Below the pieces are notes generated by a model. It did not search any database. It saw nothing but the letters and a program-made list of their open reading frames with translations, and had not been told where the DNA came from. A program made the translations under genes and the position numbers. From assembly GCA_942493245.1 (NCBI GenBank), contig OW818685.1:5456001-5520000 (forward strand): 64,000 nt of DNA, written 5' to 3'. Position 1 is the stretch's first letter; each line of letters starts with the position of its first letter. Positions 8,892 through 17,145 of this stretch are shown here, piece after piece. The stretch is from DAOPYU01 sp942493245. Lineage in GTDB: Bacteria > Sumerlaeota > Sumerlaeia > UBA8349.

Positions 8892-9194
8892 TTATTGTTC
8901 CTGAATGATCTGGGGCACCTTGAAGTGTCCGTCTTGTGCCTCGGGGGCGTTGGCCAGGGCTTGTGCGTTGGTGAGCGAAGGGCGCACCTCGTCCTCGCGA
9001 AACACGTTGCGCAGGCGCAGAGCATGACTCGTCGGCTCGACGTTTTCCGTGTCGAGTTCCTGGAGTTTTTCGACGTAACCCAGAATCGCGTTCAATTCAC
9101 CGGAAAAACGATGGATGTCCGAATCGCTGCATTCGAGTCTCGAGAGAAGCGCCATGTGGCGCACGGTTTCTTCCGAGATCCATTCTTGAGTCAT
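8892..9194 (-). CDS. gatC: Asp-tRNA(Asn)/Glu-tRNA(Gln) amidotransferase subunit C
   Basis: 100 residues from the ATG at 9194, the normal size of GatC. It is the small subunit wrapping the GatA/GatB interface in the enzyme that converts misacylated Glu-tRNA(Gln) or Asp-tRNA(Asn). The family pattern is complete: VRHMALLSRLECSD, then LNAILGYVEKLQELDTENVEPTSHA and a C-terminal LRNVFREDEVRPSL. A longer upstream frame is rejected because it runs through the neighbouring gene and lacks similarity. gatA and gatB are not in the window. Confidence 0.95.
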   Translation of the reverse strand: MTQEWISEETVRHMALLSRLECSDSDIHRFSGELNAILGYVEKLQELDTENVEPTSHALRLRNVFREDEVRPSLTNAQALANAPEAQDGHFKVPQIIQEQ

Positions 9195-9285
9195 TCGCTG
9201 CGCGTCTCCTTCCGACTGGGCCACCCGGCGCGGTTCGCCTTGAAACAAACCGCGCCGGGCAGAAAAGCCGTCCGAGCGGGGTCGC

Positions 9286-9708
9286 TCAATAGTCGTCCCG
9301 CTCGCCATCCTGATCCACGTCTTCTTCTTCCGCTTCCTCGAAGTCGAAATCGCTTTCCACTTCGTCCTCTTCCGCGTCCGTTCCAAAATCCAGAGCGGGG
9401 GTGAACTCTTCCAGGGCTTCTTCCGGTTCCTCAAAGGCCTTGGCGGTAGCGGGCTTCACGAGTTTGATCGCCTTGTGGTCCTTGAGGTCTTTGAGTTCCC
9501 CGGTTCCGGGCCGCACTCGCTTCAGGTTGGCTTTGGCCGCCAGCAGGCGCTTTTCACCCTCCTCGGCAAACGACACGACGAGTTTGGTATCTTCGCCCGA
9601 CCCGCTGCGGCTCAGGACCAGACCTTCGCCGAACTTGGGATGCCGGACGCAATCGCTCGGCTGGAACTGTTCGTAGGGATCGGTGGTTTCTTTGTTTTCC
9701 GTGCTCAT
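9286..9708 (-). CDS. DUF3553/PcrA-tail-like small protein with acidic C-terminus
   Basis: 140 residues. The start at 9708 is chosen for GGAAG upstream and because homology begins soon after. Residues 15-65 (DCVRHPKFGEGLVLSRSG through KRLLAAKANLKRV) form a Tudor-like beta-barrel like the C-terminus of PcrA/UvrD (DUF3553). In those helicases this module contacts RNA polymerase. The last 50 residues are almost entirely Glu/Asp. No helicase is attached. It may bind RNA polymerase or a nucleic acid partner by itself, which is an inference from the fold. Confidence 0.7.
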   Translation of the reverse strand: MSTENKETTDPYEQFQPSDCVRHPKFGEGLVLSRSGSGEDTKLVVSFAEEGEKRLLAAKANLKRVRPGTGELKDLKDHKAIKLVKPATAKAFEEPEEALEEFTPALDFGTDAEEDEVESDFDFEEAEEEDVDQDGERDDY

Positions 9709-9806
9709 GGCTTCCTTTTCTCCTCTGGTTCTCTTCTCGATCCGCCGAAGGAACATCCGCGTTCCGGGTCGGCAGGGATTGGTCTATACGAAACTCTGCC
9801 GGGGTC

Positions 9807-10289
9807 TCAACGCGCCAGTCGCGCCAGAACATCGAGGGTGGTGCATGTGGCATCGCCGGGCAAAACCTCGAGCCGGGCGCTCAGGGTTTCGAGACGACCG
9901 CGCACGGCGGGCACCAGGTCATCCTCGGACTGGCACTGGAACCAGACGGCCTGAGGCGCAGCGGTCACGCACGCAGCCAGATCGGCCTGAGGGTCCACGA
10001 GCGCGGCAGCCTCGACCCCCTCGGTCATGCCCAGAATCCGCACGCGTTCGTCGGGCCGCAACAGCCGGGCAATCTGGGCGGCTGCGTCCGGGCCAACGAC
10101 AGTGGCATCGCCGGGCACAATGACGACAAACAACCGGTCGCACCGGCTGGCCGCCTGTTTCAGGAAACGGATCGTGCCCGCGTGGATCAAACCGAAAGCG
10201 CCCACGGCAAACCCGACGCGCAGGCCTTCCGTAACGCACTGACGGATTCGATCCGGAATTGTAGAGACGGCGTGTGTGGCGTGTTCCAT
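9807..10289 (-). CDS. Cytidylyltransferase-like protein (RfaE domain II type), altered HxGH motif
   Basis: 160 residues from the ATG at 10289. The fold signature VGFAVGAFGLIHAGTIRFLKQA matches the N-terminus of ADP-heptose synthase / glycerol-3-phosphate cytidylyltransferase enzymes, normally G-x-F-D-x-x-H-x-G-H. Here the second histidine is Thr, and the first Asp position is Gly. The C-terminal CTTLDVLARL resembles the STT-x-x-I-x-R phosphate-binding end of RfaE. The substrate is unknown. Loss of a catalytic His suggests changed or lost transferase activity. It lies within the accB-led operon. Confidence 0.65.
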   Translation of the reverse strand: MEHATHAVSTIPDRIRQCVTEGLRVGFAVGAFGLIHAGTIRFLKQAASRCDRLFVVIVPGDATVVGPDAAAQIARLLRPDERVRILGMTEGVEAAALVDPQADLAACVTAAPQAVWFQCQSEDDLVPAVRGRLETLSARLEVLPGDATCTTLDVLARLAR

Positions 10290-10434
10290 TCTGACTCGGT
10301 TTCTTTCTTTTGTCGGCCAGCCGGGGCTGGTCGGTTGAGGGAGTGAAACGATCACGTTCCTGCCGGGGATCGTCTGGAGCCGCGAAGCCTTCCAATTATG
10401 GGGTGAAGAGGAAGGAGATCTCCGAGGCCGAATG

Positions 10435-11292
10435 TTATTTCGGTTGCGCGTTCCCGTCTTCCGTGTTGTCGGCTCCGTTCGGCTCCGTTGTGTCTGCCGG
10501 GGCGGGCGTTTCGGATGCGGGTTCCACCACGGCGCCCCCGCTGTTTCGCTCGACTCCCTCCCGGATGGTTTCAAAGAAAGCGGAATTGAACGCTTCTTCT
10601 TTCGGTTCCTCGGGAAGGTCGTCCTGCGCGGGAACCTCCTGCGGTTGGGTGCTGGCCTGCAAGGTCAGAAGACTTGCCGCCGCCACCGGTCCCGATTGGG
10701 CGGTGTCGAATTTTTTTTCGGCAGGCTTCACTTCGTCCGGGAAGGAAGCGCCGCCCGCGGCAACCTCTTCAATCAGAATTTCCGGCTCGATAAACTTTTG
10801 AACGCCGAAACTGCTCTGAACGACCTCGCGGACCCGCACCAGCATGCGCTGCTGGAGGCTGTCAATCTGCTGCGTGGCGCTGATCCAGACCCGCACCTGA
10901 ACGGCCAGAGAACCGTCCGCGGTGGTCGAGGCCTGCACCCGCACGTTGCGGACAAAAGGCAGTTCCTTCAGGCATTCGTGCAGATAGCGGTTGACGGCCG
11001 ATTGCCGGATGGAGAGAGACGATCCACCCGCCAGGGTCGCGATTTTCAGAACCTGGCTTTCGCGCCGGATCAGAAACCAGAGAACCAGCAGCAGAATCGG
11101 CAACAGAAAACAGAGCAGATAAACAACGTGAAGGGTCTGGTGGGGCATCGAGTCGAGCAGGGATTCGAGCCGCATGCGGAATCCGCTATGCGCGGCAAAC
11201 CGGCTCAAAAACCCTCTCAGAACTTTTAGAAATCCCAACCCGAAGAGCAAAACAGGGCACAGGAATAGCACGACACGCTGCACACTTCTCAT
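10435..11292 (-). CDS. AmaP-like membrane-anchored Asp23/Gls24 partner
   Basis: 285 residues. Two membrane segments (about residues 6-25 and 54-76) are followed by an Asp23-like alpha/beta domain (ESQVLKIATLAGGSSLSIRQSAV..VRVWISATQQID) and a disordered acidic/Pro tail from about 195. In Gram-positives AmaP anchors Asp23 at the membrane during alkaline or envelope stress. The adjacent Asp23-family gene makes the same partnership likely here. AAGGAGGG precedes the ATG. Confidence 0.75.
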   Translation of the reverse strand: MRSVQRVVLFLCPVLLFGLGFLKVLRGFLSRFAAHSGFRMRLESLLDSMPHQTLHVVYLLCFLLPILLLVLWFLIRRESQVLKIATLAGGSSLSIRQSAVNRYLHECLKELPFVRNVRVQASTTADGSLAVQVRVWISATQQIDSLQQRMLVRVREVVQSSFGVQKFIEPEILIEEVAAGGASFPDEVKPAEKKFDTAQSGPVAAASLLTLQASTQPQEVPAQDDLPEEPKEEAFNSAFFETIREGVERNSGGAVVEPASETPAPADTTEPNGADNTEDGNAQPK

Positions 11293-11392
11293 GACGGACT
11301 CCCTCCTTTTTCATTGAGCGGCTCAAGGACGGCGCCGCGCCGGGGCGGCGTTCGAAAGCCCCCGTCCGCGCCCCGCAAAGGGGGAAAGGTTC

Positions 11393-11881
11393 TCAGTCCT
11401 GAACCTCGTCCTCCATCAGCTGGCCATCCACGGCCCGGTCCGGCGAAACGGGTTCACGCTCGACGGGCAGGTCGGTCGGCATGACCAGGCTGCGCACGCG
11501 CACATTGACCCGATCCACATTCATGTAGCCGGTCAGCGCCTCAACCTCTTCCTTGACAATGTGCTGCAACTGGGAAGCGGCTTCATAGACGCTCACGCCG
11601 TAGGTGACGTTCACTTCGAGGTTGATTTCAAGGTGGCCGCTTTCCTCGTTGGTCACCACGGCGACACCCTTGACCGACTCCTTGCTGCCGCCGAAGATTT
11701 CACTCAGACTGAACGAAGAAGAAACCACCTGGATGCCCTCGACCTTGCGGGCCGCCTGCGAGGCAATTGAAGCGATGACGTCCCGGCTGATCTCGATCGC
11801 ACCCAGCGTGTCACCCGTCACGGGTTTGTCGATCGGAGGACAATAAGGGGTGGATTCCGGGGTTTCAGTTTTCTTGGCCAT
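11393..11881 (-). CDS. Asp23/Gls24 (YqhY-like) family protein
   Basis: 162 residues from the ATG at 11881, behind GGAG. The core runs GAIEISRDVIASIASQAARKVEGIQVV, a variable loop, then VAVVTNEESGHLEINLEVNVTYGVSVYEAASQLQHIVKEEVEALTG split across the DUF322 fold, and ends MNVDRVNVRV. A disordered tail follows. In Bacillus the paralogue yqhY is also next to accBC and influences acetyl-CoA carboxylase activity, so a role in controlling fatty acid synthesis is reasonable. Confidence 0.85.
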   Translation of the reverse strand: MAKKTETPESTPYCPPIDKPVTGDTLGAIEISRDVIASIASQAARKVEGIQVVSSSFSLSEIFGGSKESVKGVAVVTNEESGHLEINLEVNVTYGVSVYEAASQLQHIVKEEVEALTGYMNVDRVNVRVRSLVMPTDLPVEREPVSPDRAVDGQLMEDEVQD

Positions 11882-11982
11882 GTTGCGTTTCTCCTCCGTA
11901 TTGGGATGGAACTCTGTTGTGGGGCCTCCCTGCCGGGATTCGGCTTGAAAAAAACCGGGCGCGCCAGGCGCCGCCACACAGG

Positions 11983-13419
11983 TCACTTGCCATATTGCTC
12001 GTCAATAAATCGTGTGCCGAAGTCGCCGCGTTTGAACGCGTCGTTGTTCATCACCCACCGGTGGAAGGGGATCGTGGTTTTCACCCCCTCGATAATATAC
12101 TCTTCAAGAGCCCGTTTCATGCGGGCGATCGCCTCGGTGCGGTTATGTCCGCGCACAATCAGTTTGGCGATCATCGAGTCGTAATGCGGCGAAATCCGGT
12201 ATTCGCGGTACGCATGGCTGTCCACCCGCACCCCCGGCCCGCCGGGCGCGTGGTACACGTCGAGGAGACCGGGACTGGGCATGAAATTGCGGTCCGGATC
12301 TTCGGCGTTGATGCGGCATTCGATGGCGTGGCCATCGAAGCGCACCTGATCCTGAGTGTATTCCAAAGGCAGGCCCGCCGCCACGCGAATCTGCTCTTTC
12401 ACGATGTCAATGTTGGTCACGACTTCCGTGACCGGATGCTCGACCTGGATACGGGTGTTCATCTCCATGAAGTAGAAGTTCATGTCCTTGTCCAGGAGGA
12501 ACTCAACCGTCCCCGCCCCCGTGTAACCCGCAGCTTTACAGGCGTCCACTGCCGCCGCGCCCATGCGTGCGCGCAGCTCGGGCGTCATGATCGGACAGGG
12601 GGTTTCCTCGATCAGTTTCTGGTGACGCCGTTGAATCGAGCAGTCGCGCTCGCCCAGATGGATCACGTTGCCAAACGAGTCGCCCAGCACCTGAATCTCG
12701 ACGTGTTTCGGATTCTCGAGGTACTTTTCCATATAGACGTCGGCGTTCGAAAACGCCTTGGCGGCCTCGGCCTGAGCCGTCACGATACCGGTGCGCAGCT
12801 GGTTTTCGTTGTGGGCCACACGCATACCGCGCCCGCCGCCGCCTGCCACCGCCTTGACAATAACCGGGTAGCCGATTTTCGTCGCCAGAGAAACCGCTTC
12901 ATCAATGTCCTGAACCACCCCTTCGCATCCGGGGGTGATGGGGACTCCGGCGCGCGCCATCGTGTCGCGCGCCATCGCCTTATCCCCCATCTGGTCAATG
13001 ATTTCGGGCGTGGGACCGATGAACGTGATCTTGCATTCCTGGCAGATGTGCGCAAAGGCCGAGTTCTCGGAGAGGAACCCATACCCCGGGTGAATCGCGT
13101 CGGCGCCCGTGATTTCGGCTGCCGAAATGATGTTGGGCATGTTCAGGTACGAATCGCTGCTGGCAGCCGGTCCGATGCAGATGTGTTCGTCGGCAAACCG
13201 GACATGGAGGGAATTGGCGTCGGGTTCGCTGTAAACGGCGACGGTTAGAATTCCCAGTTCGCGACAGGCACGAATGACCCGCAGAGCCACTTCGCCCCGG
13301 TTTGCGATCAGAATCTTGTTGAACAGAGGCTTGCCCGATGCGGCAACCTTGTTTTTGCGAGCGGTGTCAGACACTTTCCCTGGTCGCCTTTTCCTTTGAA
13401 GACTGGCGTCCGGCGGCAT
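11983..13419 (-). CDS. accC: Acetyl-CoA carboxylase, biotin carboxylase subunit
   Basis: 478 residues including a 30-residue lead before LFNKILIANRGEVALRVIRA. It carboxylates biotin on AccB using ATP and bicarbonate, the first half-reaction of malonyl-CoA formation. Seen: the glycine-rich ATP-grasp loop VKAVAGGGGRGMRV, MEKYLENPKHVEIQVLGD, ERDCSIQRRHQK and FLLDKDMNFYFMEMNTRIQVEHPVTE split over the active site. A GTG 45 bp downstream (VSDTARK) is an alternative start. It lies 41 bp after accB and is probably co-transcribed. Confidence 0.95.
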   Translation of the reverse strand: MPPDASLQRKRRPGKVSDTARKNKVAASGKPLFNKILIANRGEVALRVIRACRELGILTVAVYSEPDANSLHVRFADEHICIGPAASSDSYLNMPNIISAAEITGADAIHPGYGFLSENSAFAHICQECKITFIGPTPEIIDQMGDKAMARDTMARAGVPITPGCEGVVQDIDEAVSLATKIGYPVIVKAVAGGGGRGMRVAHNENQLRTGIVTAQAEAAKAFSNADVYMEKYLENPKHVEIQVLGDSFGNVIHLGERDCSIQRRHQKLIEETPCPIMTPELRARMGAAAVDACKAAGYTGAGTVEFLLDKDMNFYFMEMNTRIQVEHPVTEVVTNIDIVKEQIRVAAGLPLEYTQDQVRFDGHAIECRINAEDPDRNFMPSPGLLDVYHAPGGPGVRVDSHAYREYRISPHYDSMIAKLIVRGHNRTEAIARMKRALEEYIIEGVKTTIPFHRWVMNNDAFKRGDFGTRFIDEQYGK

Positions 13420-13460
13420 GGTTCCGTCCGGCGAGATCTCCCGATGTGTGCGTGCGCGGC

Positions 13461-14042
13461 CTAAAAGGGTTCAACCAGGAACAAGGGCTGCCCGTATTCG
13501 ACCGGCTCGCCGTTCTTGACCAGAATCTTGAGAATCTTACCCCGCATTTCGGCTTTGATCTCATTCATGAGTTTCATGGCCTCAACGATGCAGAGCACCG
13601 AATCTTCGGTGACGGTTGTGCCGACCTCGACATAAGTCGGGGCGCCAGGCGCCGGGGCGCGGTAGAACGTCCCCACCATCGGCGACTTGATTTCCGTTCC
13701 GCTGAGCGCAGGCTCTTCGACGGCTGCCGGAATGGAAGCCACTGCGGCCACTGGCGCCAGAGCGGCCCCCGCAGGCCCAACGCAAGCGCCCGGATTGGGC
13801 GCGGCGGCGACCGGTTGGGCTGCCGGAGGCATCCCGAACGACGGTTGAGGTTGCGCGAAATAGGGCATGGGGAACGGGTACGGGGCCGGTTGGGAAGGCG
13901 CCGCGGGTTGCTCCGGTTTGGCTTTGGGGTCCGCTTCGCAGGCCACAATACGCAGCTTGGCGCCATCCTGATCCAGGTCTATCTCCTTGATCCGATTCTT
14001 GCGCATGACCGCAATGAGTTCCTGGATTTGTTCGAGGTTCAT
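13461..14042 (-). CDS. accB: Acetyl-CoA carboxylase biotin carboxyl carrier protein
   Basis: 193 residues from the ATG at 14042, chosen for AGGGAC 8 bp upstream and the typical N-terminus MNLEQIQELIAVMRKN. A Pro/Ala-rich linker (about residues 50-110) leads to the biotinyl domain PMVGTFYRAPAPGAPTYVEVG, with the biotin-accepting lysine in VEAMKLMNEIKAE. It carries carboxybiotin between AccC and the carboxyltransferase. The carboxyltransferase genes accA/accD are not in the window. Confidence 0.95.
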   Translation of the reverse strand: MNLEQIQELIAVMRKNRIKEIDLDQDGAKLRIVACEADPKAKPEQPAAPSQPAPYPFPMPYFAQPQPSFGMPPAAQPVAAAPNPGACVGPAGAALAPVAAVASIPAAVEEPALSGTEIKSPMVGTFYRAPAPGAPTYVEVGTTVTEDSVLCIVEAMKLMNEIKAEMRGKILKILVKNGEPVEYGQPLFLVEPF

Positions 14043-14334
14043 TCTGGCAAGTCCCTTCGACAGATTTAGCAGTTGGGGCGAAGTTCGAAAGAAACTTCGC
14101 CTCTCGGAAAAACGCTCTTTAATCAAGCGGAACAAAACCCGTTTTCCGGAGGTCAACGGAAGCTGTCAGCCTACGTCGCTCTGGAACCGGGCTTCATTCT
14201 GCGTTTGAAAAAGCCCTTTAGTCAAGGTTTTCTTGATCCCCGCCGCCTGGGAAAACTTGCCTCCAAGTGTCGCGGGTTGACCCAAACCGATTCACGGGCG
14301 GAACGCCCGTGCCACCTCAGACATCCGGGTCGTC

Positions 14335-15648
14335 TCACGCCAGGACGTCGCGCGGATCGGTCAACACCCCCCGCACCGCCGACGCGGCGGCCGTGAGCGG
14401 CGAAGCCAGGTACACGGCCGACTCCTTGCTGCCCATGCGCCCGGGGAAGTTGCGGTTAGTGGTCGAGACCACGATTTCCGGCCCATTGGCCCGGCCAAAC
14501 GTGTCCACCGGCCCGCCCAGACACGCCGCACACGAGGGCGGCCCGATGCGGCAACCCGCGTCGGAGAAGATCTGGCGCAGCGGTTTGCCCGCCAGCGTCT
14601 GGCGATCGAGCGCCGCGTCCACCTCGGTCGTGGCGGGGATGATGAACGTTTCGACCGCGACGGTCTGACCGTTCAGGATGCGGGCGGCGGCGAGAAAGTC
14701 CTCAACCTTCCCGCCGGTACACGAGCCGATGTAGCTGCGGGTGATTTTCGTCCCGGCCACGTCGCGCACCCGCGCTTTCTTGTCGGGCGAGTGGGGCTGG
14801 GCCACCACCGGCTCGAGTTCGGAGGTGCGGTACACCTTTTCGCTGAAGAACCGGGCGTCGGCGTCGTTGAACGCCTCTTCCCACGTGTTTTTGGTCCCCG
14901 CCTGGGTTGTGCGCGAGCGGACGTAGTCGCGGGTCTTGTCGTCCGGCGCGATAATACCGTTCTTGCCACCCGCCTCGATGGCCATGTTACAGATGGTCAT
15001 GCGCTCGTCCACGCTCAGGGCCTCGATCGTGTCGCCGGCGAATTCCATCGCGCGGTAGGTGGCCCCATCAACCCCAATGTCGCCAATGATGTGCAGAATC
15101 AGATCCTTGGCCATCAGGTAGGGAGGCAATTCTCCCTCGAAAACGAATCGCATGGTGGGAGGCACTTTGACCCAGAGTTTCCCGGTGGCCATGACGAACC
15201 CGGCGTCGGTGTTGCCGATGCCGGTCGCGAACAGGCCAAAGGCCCCGTGGGTACAGGTGTGCGAGTCGGTACCGAAAAGCACCTCACCGGGGCGGGCATG
15301 CCCCTCGGCGGGCAGGGCCACGTGGCACACGCCCCGGTAACGCTCGGTCCCCACATCGTAATAGTGCGGCAAATTCTGCTCTTTGGCGAACTCACGCAGG
15401 ATGTCAATATTGCGGTGAGCCTTTTCGTCGGCGGTAAAAATGTAATGGTCCGGGATGATGACGACCTTCTGAGAATCCCAGACACGGGCCTGAGGACCGA
15501 ATTCGCTCTTGAGGACGCCAATGGTGCCCGGTCCGCAGACGTCATGGGTCAACAGGACATCCACGTCCACCCAGATATTTTCACCCGGTTCGACAGTGGT
15601 CCGCCCGGCATGGCGGGCCAGGATTTTTTCAGTCATTGTCAGACCCAT
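14335..15648 (-). CDS. leuC: 3-isopropylmalate dehydratase / homoaconitase large subunit
   Basis: 437 residues, matching the archaeal/HacA-type LeuC rather than the 465-residue E. coli form. Iron-sulfur ligands are visible in GSCTGGKVEDF and PPSCAACLGG. Substrate-loop sequences VLFGTDSHTCTHGAFG and MTICNMAIEAGGKNG are intact. It isomerises 2- and 3-isopropylmalate (or a related 2-hydroxyacid) together with a small subunit that is not encoded nearby. Homoaconitase or 2-methylmalate activity cannot be excluded for this subfamily. AAGGAG precedes the ATG. Confidence 0.9.
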   Translation of the reverse strand: MGLTMTEKILARHAGRTTVEPGENIWVDVDVLLTHDVCGPGTIGVLKSEFGPQARVWDSQKVVIIPDHYIFTADEKAHRNIDILREFAKEQNLPHYYDVGTERYRGVCHVALPAEGHARPGEVLFGTDSHTCTHGAFGLFATGIGNTDAGFVMATGKLWVKVPPTMRFVFEGELPPYLMAKDLILHIIGDIGVDGATYRAMEFAGDTIEALSVDERMTICNMAIEAGGKNGIIAPDDKTRDYVRSRTTQAGTKNTWEEAFNDADARFFSEKVYRTSELEPVVAQPHSPDKKARVRDVAGTKITRSYIGSCTGGKVEDFLAAARILNGQTVAVETFIIPATTEVDAALDRQTLAGKPLRQIFSDAGCRIGPPSCAACLGGPVDTFGRANGPEIVVSTTNRNFPGRMGSKESAVYLASPLTAAASAVRGVLTDPRDVLA

Positions 15649-15764
15649 GACTTGACTCCTTCATATTGTGAGTAATTTGAAGCGAAAACCGGGAGCCGGG
15701 ATCTCACTCCCCTGACAGGAAGGAGAAAGGTCGGTCGAGACTTCCTGCCGCCTGGATTTCGCAT

Positions 15765-15889
15765 CCCCGGGATTTTTTCACCGGGGAGACCCCTTTTTTT
15801 GCCGGTATCTGTACCGGGAAGGGGGCTTTCTGGCTCCTCCGTGACTCAAGCCAGAGCGGCATTTTAGAGGGCGTCGGGCTTTCTGGCAA
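15765..15889 (-). promoter_or_regulatory. leuC promoter and structured leader
   Basis: On the minus strand TTGCCA (15884-15889) and TAAAAT (15861-15866) are separated by 17 bp, implying a leader of about 200 nt before leuC. Two hairpins lie in it: CCGGTA/TACCGG with a 4-nt loop (15802-15817), and CCCCGG/CCGGGG with a 10-nt loop (15765-15786). No T-box sequence or Leu-rich leader peptide is visible, so the regulatory role of the leader is only a guess. Confidence 0.45.
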
Positions 15890-15971
15890 GTCGAAAAGCG
15901 TCTATTTTACGCCTTTCTGGATTCTACAGCCCGAAACGAAAAGAAAGAGAATTGGGGATTGCCACTTTTGC

Positions 15972-16001
15972 TTGACTTTTTTCCCCGCGCTTTTTTATGA
16001 T
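15972..16001 (+). promoter_or_regulatory. tRNA operon promoter
   Basis: TTGACT (15972-15977) and TATGAT (15996-16001) are separated by 18 bp and lie 45 bp upstream of tRNA-Gln. A GC-rich discriminator-like stretch follows. Confidence 0.65.
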
Positions 16002-16045
16002 GGGTCTCCCTCGGGTACGGGAGGGCGGCCTGCCGGGGAAGTAAC

Positions 16046-16119
16046 AGCCGAGTAGTGTAATGGTAACACGACTGACTCTGGATCAGTTATTGAGGGTTCG
16101 AATCCTTCCTCGGCTACCA
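16046..16119 (+). tRNA. tRNA-Gln (CTG)
   Basis: A full cloverleaf: acceptor AGCCGAG/CTCGGCT, D-arm GTGT..ACAC, anticodon stem ACTGA/TCAGT with loop CTCTGGA (anticodon CTG), T-arm GAGGG-TTCGAAT-CCTTC. CCA is encoded. Confidence 0.96.
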
Positions 16120-16219
16120 TTTCCAGCCTTCCGAAACACGAAGACCCCCCGCACAGGGGGCGATCCTGCGGTTTGGGTGAGACAGACCGCGCAAGTGGGA
16201 TCAAGCGGCAACTCAAGGT

Positions 16220-16297
16220 GGTGCTATCGTCTAGCTCGGTCCAGGACGCTGGCCTCTCACGCCGGAAACAGGGGTTCAAATCCCCTTAGCACTACCA
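16220..16297 (+). tRNA. tRNA-Glu (CTC)
   Basis: Acceptor GGTGCTA/TAGCACT with a G-U first pair, D-arm GTCT..AGGAC, anticodon stem CTGGC/GCCGG with loop CTCTCAC (anticodon CTC), T-loop TTCAAAT. CCA is encoded. Confidence 0.96.
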
Positions 16298-16319
16298 TTT
16301 TACGGTTTCATCAGGGCGA

Positions 16320-16395
16320 GCGGGTGTAACTCAGTTGGTAGAGTTCTAGCCTTCCAAGCTAGTTGTCGCGGGTTCGAACCCCGTCGCCCGCTCCA
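16320..16395 (+). tRNA. tRNA-Gly (TCC)
   Basis: Acceptor GCGGGTG paired with CGCCCGC (one G-U pair), anticodon stem CTAGC/GCTAG with loop CTTCCAA (anticodon TCC), T-arm GCGGG-TTCGAAC-CCCGT. CCA is encoded. Confidence 0.96.
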
Positions 16396-16668
16396 GATTC
16401 CGGGTCCGCCCGGTCGGAAAATTTCAGAGGAATCGGGTTTCTTGTCCCTTCAGTCTTTCCCGTCAGGCTGCAAGGGATTGTTTTTTTGGTAAAAGATTGC
16501 TCGTCTGGAAAATTCCCGAAAACACCGCCCCCGCCCCCAAAACACCCGAAGATCCTGGCCGCAACCCGTTCGGAATCCTTGCTATTTTGGGCACCCCTTC
16601 AGCGAGGATTTCTATTTCCTTGCCGGAGGTCACCCACGGTGGCTATAAGCCTGCGGAGCAACTCAGGG

Positions 16669-16688
16669 AGGCCTCTTCGGGGCCTTTT
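16669..16688 (+). terminator. Possible terminator downstream of the tRNA cluster
   Basis: AGGCC, a 7-nt loop and GGCCT are followed by TTT. It lies 270 bp beyond tRNA-Gly. The stem is short, so the call is weak. Apart from this and the R2 copy, 16396-17145 shows nothing I can support. Confidence 0.35.
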
Positions 16689-16700
16689 AAAACCGCTGGG

Positions 16701-16840
16701 GTGAGGTTTTCTGACTGCGCCAATCGGGAGATTGGCGTTCCCGGCAACCGCTTTCTCCCCATAAAATGGGCCTTTCTGGGAGGGCGGGCGTCCCGACCGC
16801 CTGAAAGAAAAACCGGATGATAGAAGGTCAACTGCGGTTT
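16701..16840 (+). repeat. R2 repeat, copy 1 (5'-truncated)
   Basis: About 140 bp matching 29358-29490 and, inverted, 35695-35830. Shared blocks are CTGACTGCGCCAATCGGGAG, ATTGGCGTTCCCGG, CTTTCTCCCCATAAAA, CGCCTGAAAGAAAAACCGG and the end TCAACTGCGGTT. It lacks the first 80 bp present in copies 2 and 3. The TCAACTGCGGTT end is the same as in the R1 elements. Confidence 0.8.
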
Positions 16841-17145
16841 TAGGTTTATAGGGCTACGGCATTACATAAAATGCACTGAAAGAATCCGCGTTCTTCCTGT
16901 CACCCTCAGTCGCATTCAAAATGACACGATCCGAACGGCATCCGAAAACAATCTTCTATCCCTGGGCGAGAATCCTCCTTACGAAAAAACAAGCCAAAAA
17001 AAACAGACAAGGATGTGACAAGATTCGCTTCGTAGCCTGTCCCTTGTTCACCGTTTTCCATTGGGTTGGTTTTCCGGGAACGCCCAGACGCTCCTGTCCG
17101 GCTTAAAAACAACCGCAACCCTCCCCATTTTTACGACGGGGATTT

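Noticed and set aside
11917..13248. Long plus-strand open frame over accC
   Set aside because: Antisense shadow of biotin carboxylase, with no domain and no initiation signal.
15704..15889. Leader peptide for leuC attenuation
   Set aside because: The frame is not leucine-rich and is too long and irregular for a control peptide.
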